Positions 46,324 through 54,604 of a stretch of 64,000 nt of DNA are shown here, one piece after another; position 1 is the stretch's first letter; each line of letters begins with the position of its first letter. The notes below the pieces were generated by a model, which saw nothing but the letters and a program-made list of their open reading frames with translations, was not told the DNA's origin and searched no databases. This DNA is from Leishmania mexicana MHOM/GT/2001/U1103. Lineage: Eukaryota > Euglenozoa > Kinetoplastea > Trypanosomatida > Trypanosomatidae. The position numbers and the translations under genes were made by a program. The stretch lies in NCBI RefSeq assembly GCF_000234665.1, contig NC_018335.1:1350954-1414953 (forward strand), written 5' to 3'.

Positions 46324-46539
46324 ATGGCGCCCAGCCTCGTGGGGGTGGTGGTGGTGGTGGGGAGCTGCTGTGGGACTGCCAGGGCGACGGCGGGTCACCG
46401 AGAGGTGCGCATGCCCGCATCAATGGAGCGCGCGAACGCCTTTTCTTTCTGCCTTGTTTGCCCTCTCTCGAAGGACGTTCGATTTCAACGAACCTTCGAA
46501 GATCATCGGCGCGACTACTTGGGCGCGGAGGACAAGTAA
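46324..46539 (+). CDS. Weak candidate small ORF
   Basis: 71 codons from ATG. The C-terminal part (KDVRFQRTFEDHRRDYLGAE) is unusually protein-like for a spacer, while the N-terminal part overlaps a GGT repeat (Val-run) and looks like chance. A second in-frame ATG at 46411 would give 42 residues. T/C tracts at about 46245-46285 could supply an acceptor. Could be a small gene, the end of a decayed gene, or chance. Confidence 0.25.
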   Translation: MAPSLVGVVVVVGSCCGTARATAGHREVRMPASMERANAFSFCLVCPLSKDVRFQRTFEDHRRDYLGAEDK

Positions 46540-46689
46540 CCAGCTGACCCAGACACCCTCCGACACACCCACACGTCTGTCTTCATGTCATGCGTTGTTT
46601 CTCGTGCGCGTTTGTGTCGACTTCTTTCTCTATACTCTAGTGGCGTGCCTTGGCCATGAGGACGCCGACGACGAATCCTCGTGCGCTCT

Positions 46690-46946
46690 CCTCTCTGCTC
46701 GCTCTCTTTGCCTCGTGCCGAGGCCGGCAGGTGAGTGCGCGCCAGTGCATGCGGAGAGGGACCCCTTTCTTCGGTTGCGTCTGTCTGCTCATCTCCTGCA
46801 TCGTTGTACACTCTTCTCGGGACACCACGGTGCGACGAGATGCGGCAGGGGGAGGGCGATCGGGTTGTGCTCTCTCGTCGCAGTGGAGGCGGTGGCGTTG
46901 CGCTGCCTGGCGGTGCTACTTCCGGCGTCGATTTCCGTAGACACGG
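46690..46946 (+). repeat. Dispersed repeat, copy C (3'-truncated)
   Basis: 257 bp matching 43631-43887 with a constant offset of 3059 bp and no difference noticed by eye. The match stops abruptly at the GACACGG that begins the last part of the copy A/B overlap; beyond it the sequence is unrelated. Confidence 0.9.
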
Positions 46947-47397
46947 GGACGCTGAGGCACATCAGCGTGAGGTGGGCGTAGGCGGATTGCCAGAAGCGGG
47001 GACAGGCAACGCACGCCGGCATTCTGTGTCAAGGCCTACGTCACTCTCTCTGTGGCTCTCTCTCCGTAGAAGGGCGCTTGCTTGTGCAGCGAGTTTGTAT
47101 TCCAGACATACCGCTGACGTATCCACGCAGCAGCGTTGACAGCCATGCTCCTTCCCTGAAAGCAGTTCAAAGAACATCTCGCACCCCCTATCCATTTGCT
47201 TATCTCTGTCTTTCATGCGTTCATGCACGCCGTTGTGGTTGGCCCCCTTCTGTGAAGGATAGGCAGACGTTTTGCGTGGCGACCAGACCCAACAGCTCCG
47301 CCGGCGCACTCATCCAGTGTGGGGTGACAAGAGCAGTTCGCACAAGGAAAGCATGGGTATGCAAGCGCACGTGAGCACGCAGTGAGTCCTAGTAGTC

Positions 47398-48729
47398 ATG
47401 CTCTCAACAGACACTCTCCTTCAGTTCCTCGATGTGCTGCAGTGCTACTCCACGGAAGAGGCTGCCTGCCATGACCCCATGATGCTTGTTGGCGGGGCGG
47501 GTGCCACAGTGACTGAGATGAGCGAAGGGCTGCTTCGCTGGCTGCACTCCAAAGTCGCCGCGAACCTTCGCCGTGAACTCCTTCTGGACGACAGTGGACG
47601 AGCGACTTGCTCGAAGCGTTACACCGCTTCCTCAAGGAAGCCGATGGGGCCCAAGAGCGGATCAACTGTGTGTGATACAGCGCCTGCAACCACGCCAGAT
47701 GCAGCATCTCAACCAGGCTCTACACTCGCAGGCCCAAGAGAGGACGATTGTCTGCGCGCCCGGGCCGCTGCCTCTAGCGCAGCACTCGCAGTGCTTTCGG
47801 TGGCACTGTGGCCTCTCGTGCAGGATCCACAGACGGCAATCAGCACAGCCGGCGACCCTCCTGAGACCTCTGCTGTGTGCCAGATCGAGCGCGTGTGTGC
47901 CGTGCTGCTGCGCCTCGTCACATCTAACCTCGACGGCTGCCATGGTGTCCGGGCCGCTCATGAATCAGTTCCGTCCCCATCCCTGACCTCGGCGAGTGCA
48001 GTTCGGTCGCACCTTGCGGCGTCTCTCAGGAAGTGGATGCAGTACTTTCTTCTATTCTTTACGGATTGGCTGCATCTCCTTCGAAGCTCGATACCGAGTG
48101 CCTCGGACATCTCTACGAAGCAAAAGAAAGCAGCTGCTGCTGCTGCCGCCTTGCATCACCAGACAACGAAGCCAACCGCAGAGGCAGTCAGGGATGGTGA
48201 CCTACAAAAACCGCCGAGAGGACCATTGACTCTGCTGCCCGACCCGTTGCGTGGCTGCCCGGCTGACCTCGCGCGACACCCGCTGCACTACTACGCTCAA
48301 GCGCTTCAGCGTGCCGTTGCCATTATTGAAAACGGGTGTGGCACCGCGCCTAAGCACGGCAGCGAAGGTGACGATGACGAGCTCTGGGCCACCTCACAGT
48401 CGGGCGCTGAACTCCATAGGTGTGGCTCACATGCTTCGCCTTGTGTGTCTGCGAAGCGGCGACGTGATGCACCTATCGGCGACCGGGTAGCGGCGCGTAG
48501 GCGATATGTAGAGGCAAGCAGCCGCAGTAGCGGCAGCGACAGCAGCGTTACGTGCTCTCCCACGGAATCGCCGCCCCTCTTTTGCGCATTCTTGCCGCAG
48601 CGTCGGCGAAGGGCACCAGCCAAGCGACTGCCCAAGCGCCACGCGTTGGACTGCTCTGGTGGGTTGGCCGACGACCATATGCCGCTCGTGGAGCTTGCCG
48701 AACGTCTGCGAGCGCGTACGTTGTTGTGA
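47398..48729 (+). CDS. Conserved hypothetical protein, possibly nuclear
   Basis: 443 residues, unknown family. The N-terminal third is helical (TLLQFLDVLQCYSTEEAACH; EGLLRWLHSKVAANLRRELL), the middle has further helices (LVTSNLDGCHGVR; RKWMQYFLLFFTDWLHLLRS), and an Ala run at about 250 is followed by KPTAEAVRDGD. The C-terminal third is Ser-rich and basic, with RRRDAPIGDRVAARRRYVEA and PQRRRRAPAKRLPKRH, which would fit nuclear localisation signals. It ends with a short ordered segment (HMPLVELAERLRARTLL). No domain was recognised. The ATG at 47398 follows about 450 bp after repeat copy C. Confidence 0.7.
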   Translation: MLSTDTLLQFLDVLQCYSTEEAACHDPMMLVGGAGATVTEMSEGLLRWLHSKVAANLRRELLLDDSGRATCSKRYTASSRKPMGPKSGSTVCDTAPATTPDAASQPGSTLAGPREDDCLRARAAASSAALAVLSVALWPLVQDPQTAISTAGDPPETSAVCQIERVCAVLLRLVTSNLDGCHGVRAAHESVPSPSLTSASAVRSHLAASLRKWMQYFLLFFTDWLHLLRSSIPSASDISTKQKKAAAAAAALHHQTTKPTAEAVRDGDLQKPPRGPLTLLPDPLRGCPADLARHPLHYYAQALQRAVAIIENGCGTAPKHGSEGDDDELWATSQSGAELHRCGSHASPCVSAKRRRDAPIGDRVAARRRYVEASSRSSGSDSSVTCSPTESPPLFCAFLPQRRRRAPAKRLPKRHALDCSGGLADDHMPLVELAERLRARTLL

Positions 48730-49718
48730 TGGTGTGTGGTGTGTGGAAGGAGAAGGAGGACGAGCGAGATGAGGTCGCCGACTAAAGAAAGGGTCCGGCA
48801 GGAAAGCTGCCCGGCCTCCGCAGAGGGAGGGGCTCGGCACCACTTTACATCCTCCATACTGTGTCACCCACCGCTTTCCGCTCCATCTTTTTCCATATCC
48901 GCCCATATCACCCTTCCCCGTGGAACCACCACGCTTGACCAGCTGCTGTGGGGTGGGAGAGGGGCCCGTCCATATCTGCTGTATTCATCTGCTTGGCATA
49001 CACTGCTGAACCACTGGCCTTACCGTGCGTCACGTCATCGACAGCCGATGTGGCTGCTCTTGCAACGGCACTCTGCAAGGCGTTGTGAGTGTGCCACATA
49101 TGCTGGCGAAAGAAAGAACGACAACATTTGGGAAGGGGGGAGGTGGTATGCTTGGTAGTGCACCTAACTTCCTCTCCCGCTGTGCCCCCGCTGCTCTACA
49201 GCGCTTTAAGTGGAACTGGCGTCAAGAGGGCGGGGGGAGGGGGCTTGCGCGGGCAGCCTCACGCATACATGGTGTGCATGTAGGTCGTCGGGTTTCTTTT
49301 TTTCCTTCAGCTTCTCCAGAGCTCCAGCAAGTCCGAGCACGATGGTGCTTTTCCTCTCTGCCCCCTCTTCACCTCCTCTGTATGCTCCCTGTCCTTGCCA
49401 CGCTCCGATCTCTCCTACTCCGCGCACGCGCGTGTGCGTTGGTCCCTCCCCCTTCCACACCTTCTATTGTGAGGTACCACAAGTATAAACGGAAGCATCG
49501 ACGGCGTTCTGTGCGTGCGTGTGTGTGCGCGCGCCACATGCACTCCCGAGATCGAGTACGCGATCTCGAACTGCACCACCCTCCCTCTCTTCACCATTGT
49601 GGTCTATCCCTGCTTTGCGAGGTCCCCTTCGCAGGTTCGCTTGGCAGTTCTTCCCGCAACTACCTGCGCTGTGTCGTTCTTCTTCTTACCTACTGTGCAA
49701 CCCGTTCCTGCGCACGTC
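48730..49718 (+). other. Spacer, no gene
   Basis: G/A-rich runs near 49125-49145 and 49230-49242, T/C tracts at about 49285-49312, 49350-49390 and 49580-49605. AGs at 49633-49634 or near 49646 are possible acceptors for the roadblock gene. No protein-like frame was found. Confidence 0.5.
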
Positions 49719-50102
49719 ATGTCTGCGGAGCAGATTGAAGGCGTCATTGAGCGCATCACGTACACCAAGGGCGTGTTGGGTGTGGTGGTGTGCACGTCCG
49801 AAGGGGCGCCCATACGTGACAGCTTCCAAAACCTCGACAGGTCTCTGGCCCAGTCCTACGCAGCCATGGCGGCTGATCTAGCACGACAGGCGGCAGTGCT
49901 GTTTGCACCTGTAAAGTCTCCCGGCACTGCCGCTGAGTCTTCCCCCAAACTGGGAGCGAAGAAGCAGATCACCACTACGCCACCTCCGCTGATCTGGGAG
50001 AGCTCCGTAGAGCTCATTCGCGTCCGCACGCTTCTGCATGAGATCATCATCCGCTGCAGCGACGACTTCCTTATCGCCGTAGTGCAGGAGCCTGTTGTTT
50101 GA
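49719..50102 (+). CDS. Roadblock/LC7-type dynein light chain
   Basis: 127 residues from the ATG at 49719; the longer open frame upstream starts only with GTG. The sequence follows the roadblock fold: helix MSAEQIEGVIERITYTKGVL, strand GVVVCTSEGAPIRDSF, helix SLAQSYAAMAADLARQAAVL, then strands ELIRVRTLLHEIIIR and DDFLIAVVQEP at the C-terminus. DYNLRB proteins form homodimers on dynein intermediate chains for cytoplasmic or flagellar transport. It is about 30 residues longer than the usual ~96-100 because of a Pro/Thr/Lys-rich insert (about 67-98) between the second helix and the third strand. Other roadblock proteins (LAMTOR/MglB types) have the same fold, but the spacing favours dynein light chain. 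Confidence 0.85.
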   Translation: MSAEQIEGVIERITYTKGVLGVVVCTSEGAPIRDSFQNLDRSLAQSYAAMAADLARQAAVLFAPVKSPGTAAESSPKLGAKKQITTTPPPLIWESSVELIRVRTLLHEIIIRCSDDFLIAVVQEPVV

Positions 50103-50922
50103 CCTCAGCGGTCGTGGCGCGCGCTCTCTGTGCATAGCCCTGTGTGTGTGTGTACGTCTGTGTGCTTGTGGTGCACGCGTGCGTGTGGCGGGGTCGTTTG
50201 AATGTTTGTTATATGCGGCCAGCGTTGTGCGGCGTCTTGCATGCGCATGTCGGCGAGGCCCAGGTCGATTCGGCAAAGCGAGGGGAGGATGAGGGAAGTC
50301 CCTCCCTCCCTCCGTACTCCCCCCCCACACACACACATGGCGGTGCGCATGTACACAAGTGTTTTCTTTTCATGTCTGGTATGTTCTTCCTCATTGGGGG
50401 TGTCGCATCAGGTGCGCAGGCGGTTGTGTGCGTGAGCTGAGGCGACTGTCTCGCGCTGCGTGCGAAGGAAACACACACACACACACCAAGAAGAAATGCT
50501 GAGTGTAGTAGCCGCGGACTGCGATCTGGCAGCGGAGCACACGCACACCACCGTCACAGGAAACTGCTGTGCTGGATGCATCAGAAGGTGCTATGCCTTC
50601 TTCTGTTCGGCTCCCTGCGTGGGCGGACACAGTTTTGTGGTGTCTTTGGCCAAGCATCATCGAGGGCCGGAAAGGCCACCCTTCCCCCACCAAAGAAAAC
50701 GAAGGCAGCAGATGTGGTCGAGGGACCAGTGCTCACGTTGCTAGAGCTGTTACTGGCGGTGTGCGTCAGCTTCTCCCGCCCTATCTCCCTTTCCTTTCTT
50801 GTCGACTTCTTCGCCAAGCGAGAGCGCCCGCGCATTACGTAAAGACATACACGAGCGCCATACGACTCAGGAGAGTCATTGTGCCGCCGTCACCACTGCT
50901 AGTGGTCCTGCATCCTGTTTGC
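50103..50922 (+). other. Spacer; frame of next gene open from 50593
   Basis: (TG)n at 50142-50152, a C-run with CA at 50318-50336, and (CA)n at 50471-50486. The next gene's frame is open from an ATG at 50593, but a strong pyrimidine tract (50771-50813) with an AG at about 50819-50822 lies inside it, so this stretch is more likely leader and splice region. Confidence 0.5.
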
Positions 50923-52644
50923 ATGTACACAACGCGCCGCATACTCCTCGGCGCCCAGCCTCCACCGCCGCGCAGCTACGCCCTTGATCTGGAGTACGTC
51001 AAGTTCAACGGCAACTCGTATGTGCGTTCACTGGCCTTGGTGCCATTTGCGCGGGCAGAGCTGCCGTCGCCGCGCCCGCCCCACGCGAGCGAGGTCCATG
51101 CCCGGGCAGGCAGCCCAGATAGCAGCCGAGTGCAGTTGCCGCCCCACACGTTGACCGAACTTGGGGATGCCCCGACGGTGCTGGAGTTGAACCCGAGGGA
51201 GGTGATGCGGGTGGCGGAGCCGCTACCGTGTGGCCACCTTCTTCTGCCCAAAATTCAAAAGACTCTCGTGCAAGGAGCGGCCCTGGAGGAGCTGCGGGCC
51301 CCACTCGAGACGGAGGCGCGCAGCGCCATGGCGTCCTTTCTCGGTCTTCGCCGAGCTCTGCGGAAAGACAGGAAGAAGGCGACTGGAGAGGAAAACGGTC
51401 TTTTGGCGCTGGCGGCGCTCCGTCACGGCGAGTCATCGGGCGGTGACACCGACGCCACGGCAGATTTCGTGGACGAGGCGAACGCCTTCCCAGTTTTGGA
51501 GAGCGAGAGTACGGCTTCCTTGCCGGCAGCCGACCCCACCACAGAGACTGAGAAACTGGTGATGAGGGAGTTGCAGATACGGCTGAGCATTGTGCAGTTT
51601 TTCAAGGGACTGGACCCGTTCGGGATCCCGAACATCCACCGGTTCAACCGCGAGGCACTCGAGCTGCTCTATGCTGCCCCGGTGGAGTCTCCCGACTTTC
51701 TCGCGGCATCGAAGCATATTTGCGGCTTGCGTGCCTACAGCAAAGGCAGGCAAGGTTACAAGTCGCTCGCGTACCTCTCTCGTCACCACCCTCACTTCCT
51801 GCAGGCCCTCCTGCGCCGCAGCTTCGAGAGACCTTCTGCGTGGTACAACTGGCTCGCTGACTGTGCGTTGTCTGTGGAGGCAAACTTGATTGAGGTGCGC
51901 AATGCACACCGCGACGGCACCCACGTCAGTGCGTGGCGTCACGTTGGCCGCTCGACGGGCGGCGCACCGGTCGACGCCGATCGCGTCCAGACAGCGTCTG
52001 CCCTGGTGCCGGCGTCCTCGTCTTTTAACTTTCAGGAGAGTTTGACGATGGTAGATCTGGCCAAGCAGATCAATTTGCTGTGGCGCGGTCTCGCGCATGT
52101 GCCTGAAAGCCACTACAGCGGGAGCGAGGGCGCCTTGCTGTGCTCTCGTGCGAAGGTGTACGTTTACGGCAGCAGCGACGCCTCCGTCCTTCACCGCACG
52201 CTGGGGCTGGCGTTCACCGGGGCACCCCTACAATGCCATCTCTCAGAGCGAGGTCTCCGGGCAGGCTCTCGCTGTGCTGGGTCGAAGCAGCTACCTGATG
52301 TGGCTGCTGCTGCCCACGCCGCTGCGCCGAGCTCTGTGCACCAGACACCATCTCAGCCGCTTCGGCTGCTAAGCTCACCCCTGGAGGCGGTGATAGTGGA
52401 TGCCACTCGACACCCTCTCTTCACGGCGGCCGGCTTTGCTCCTTCGCCCAAGCAGCCGCCATCGCTGATGACGGCACTCGAGAAAGCTGCAAACAGTGAC
52501 GCGGCGGCGGCGGAGCTCTTGTCGGCGCCGCAGTGGCACGATCCGCTGTGGGATGCCCAAGCGCTTGCGTGCGTCTGTGCCTGTGCTGGCATGGCGCGCA
52601 CTCCTGCGGAATGGGGAAAAGATAGGAAAGCCCAGCACACGTGA
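50923..52644 (+). CDS. Conserved hypothetical protein, probably mitochondrial
   Basis: 573 residues from the ATG at 50923, chosen because it follows the pyrimidine tract and acceptor near 50820 and gives a basic, acid-free N-terminus (MYTTRRILLGAQPPPPRSYA) typical of mitochondrial import. An earlier ATG at 50593 would add 110 residues of repeat-like sequence. No known domain was recognised. Ordered parts include LRRALRKDRKKATGEENGLL, LQIRLSIVQFFKGLDPFGIP, YSKGRQGYKSLAYLSRHHPH and FLQALLRRSFERPSAWYNWL. These Trp/Arg/His-rich helices recall kinetoplastid mitoribosomal or RNA-processing proteins, but that is only an impression. Confidence 0.7.
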   Translation: MYTTRRILLGAQPPPPRSYALDLEYVKFNGNSYVRSLALVPFARAELPSPRPPHASEVHARAGSPDSSRVQLPPHTLTELGDAPTVLELNPREVMRVAEPLPCGHLLLPKIQKTLVQGAALEELRAPLETEARSAMASFLGLRRALRKDRKKATGEENGLLALAALRHGESSGGDTDATADFVDEANAFPVLESESTASLPAADPTTETEKLVMRELQIRLSIVQFFKGLDPFGIPNIHRFNREALELLYAAPVESPDFLAASKHICGLRAYSKGRQGYKSLAYLSRHHPHFLQALLRRSFERPSAWYNWLADCALSVEANLIEVRNAHRDGTHVSAWRHVGRSTGGAPVDADRVQTASALVPASSSFNFQESLTMVDLAKQINLLWRGLAHVPESHYSGSEGALLCSRAKVYVYGSSDASVLHRTLGLAFTGAPLQCHLSERGLRAGSRCAGSKQLPDVAAAAHAAAPSSVHQTPSQPLRLLSSPLEAVIVDATRHPLFTAAGFAPSPKQPPSLMTALEKAANSDAAAAELLSAPQWHDPLWDAQALACVCACAGMARTPAEWGKDRKAQHT

Positions 52645-53522
52645 GACGCTGTGCACGGTGCACTGTGTGTGTGCGCGTGTGTGTGACTGCGTCTCCATGG
52701 GCTGCCGACACCCAAGTCCTGACCCCTTTCCGCTGAGAAAAGCACTGCAAGCTCAGCGGGATAGACAGCGCACCAAGCAGTGCAGGGGGTGAAGGGGATT
52801 ACACCCACACTTGGCAGGCGAGCAAGCGGCAGGGTGTAATGTATCAGGTTCATGCAGGCCTTGCGGTTCTGTGCAAGGGCCGCTGAGCAAGAGAAACCGC
52901 AGCATTCCCCTTCAACGCCCCCCCCTCTCCCTTCCCCTACTGCTACTGCGGCAGTGCTGTCTCCGCCCAGCCAGTTCAGCCGAGTCCGTCGACGGTCTCA
53001 CCAGCCACTCGCCCTGCGAGCCCTTTTCGCCTTTTTTTGTCGATGACGCTGGCCCACCTTCACGTCTTTCCGTTGCCCCAGCCCACGGGGAAGAGCTGCT
53101 CGCGTGTGGAGTCTTGCGTGGCGAGTTGCCCCTCTAGGCGAGATAGAGTGGCGTCTTTGAGCGTCCTGATACCTGTGTTTACAGAGAAGGCGCGCGAGAG
53201 ATGCGAGGCACATGTTCGCACCAGTTTCTGCTGCTGCTGCTGCTCTAGCCCCAATGCACTCCAGCCGGCTGACTGCCTTGCATCTTGCTGGTCGATCACG
53301 GCACACCTCTCTCCCCCAGCACCTCCACACCGACTTTTCCTCCCTGCCTCTTCGCCTCTTCTGTTTCTCTGCACGCCTTTGCGCGACTGCCGTGCGCAAA
53401 ACCGCAGTGAAGCGGAAAGGGGGCCGTGCCATCCACGTCGCCACACATACACGCGCGAACGCGCAATCGGGAATACTCCACACACATGCCGCGCGTGCGG
53501 TCACCGATACCACGCACAGGCC
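52645..53522 (+). other. Spacer; frame of next gene open from 53043
   Basis: (TG)n near 52664-52685, a C-rich T/C tract at 52903-52945, a T-run at 53032-53038, and a strong tract at about 53328-53375 with AG at about 53406. The next gene's frame is open from 53043, but the second tract argues that this part is leader. Confidence 0.5.
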
Positions 53523-54573
53523 ATGCTGACCTTCACTCGTCGAGTGGCCGGTCACCACGCCAAGCAGCGCCTGCCGCGCAGCCTGCGGGGGCTGCCCACC
53601 CCTAGCGTGCGGCGTGGGTGGGGCAACATGAAGAACCTGTCGAGTGAGGAGAAGAGGGAGCTACTGCGCGGTGCATGGCGAGAGGCGACCCCTGTTCAAC
53701 TGGTGCCTGACCCGAGCAGTCGAGACAGCGGCGCAGCGTCGGTGCCCATCACATTCGCTACAGACGAGGCAGCAGACCGCTATCTGACCGAGGAGGAGGA
53801 GGACGAGATGGCGGAGATGCACGAGTCCACGCTGGCCCTGGCGCGGCGCTTCTTTGTGGAGCTGGGCGCGGCGGCAGATGAGGAGGTGGATGGGACGCAG
53901 ATGCCACCGGTCCCCCAGTCGGACCAGGAGCGCCGTCGCGAAATGCGCGACGTGCAGCGCGAGTTCTTCGGGAACTTCTACGTAACGCAGGGCATCATTG
54001 CCGAGTCAGAACGATACGCGTTTGTGGACACCATGCTACGGCCTTCACGGCCTCTCTTCCTGGTGAACAGCGTCCTGCCATTGACGCGGCTCACGGTGCG
54101 GGATCAGCTCGAGGTGCACAGCACGGCTTCCACGCGCCTCGACGGCGGCATCGGGAGCAGCGGCTCGGCGGGTTTGGCAGGCGCGCCTTACTCGTTACCC
54201 GTCTTCACGCCGACACCCATCGACCCGTGCCTGTACGCCATGCCCCTTCCACCCACCCAGGCGTTTGGCGCACCGCGCCATGTCTGCTTCTCCGCCGCAA
54301 CGTCGCGATTGCAATCACGGGTCCCCCAGACGGATGCGACCACTTCAGTCATTCATGGCAGCTGTGCATCGTCCGTGCCAATTCCGATAGACACATCCAG
54401 CGCCATCGGTGAGCAAGCGGCGTTGCCCTTTACTGCTGCATCCGTCGACCTCATCGCCGACGCCGATGCGCTTGGCGCGATGATGCTGGATGCGTCGCCG
54501 TGCGTGGGGGCAGACTCTTCGCCATTGCCAGCCGCAGGCCGGTCTGCGTCTCTGACGAATGACCTAAGAAATT

Positions 54574-54604
<31 letters not shown>

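Larger units (their letters stand above)
45382..47397 (+). other. Long spacer containing repeat copy C
   Basis: T-run at 45457-45466, C-run at 45503-45518 followed by (CA)n, T-run at 45968-45977, GGT repeats near 46340-46360, then repeat copy C (46690-46946) and about 450 bp of mixed sequence before the next gene. One short candidate frame (46324-46539) is listed separately. Confidence 0.55.

Noticed and set aside
53043..53522. 160-residue N-terminal extension of the NSUN-like gene
   Set aside because: It contains a splice-type pyrimidine tract near 53328-53375, and the presequence-like ATG at 53523 lies after it.
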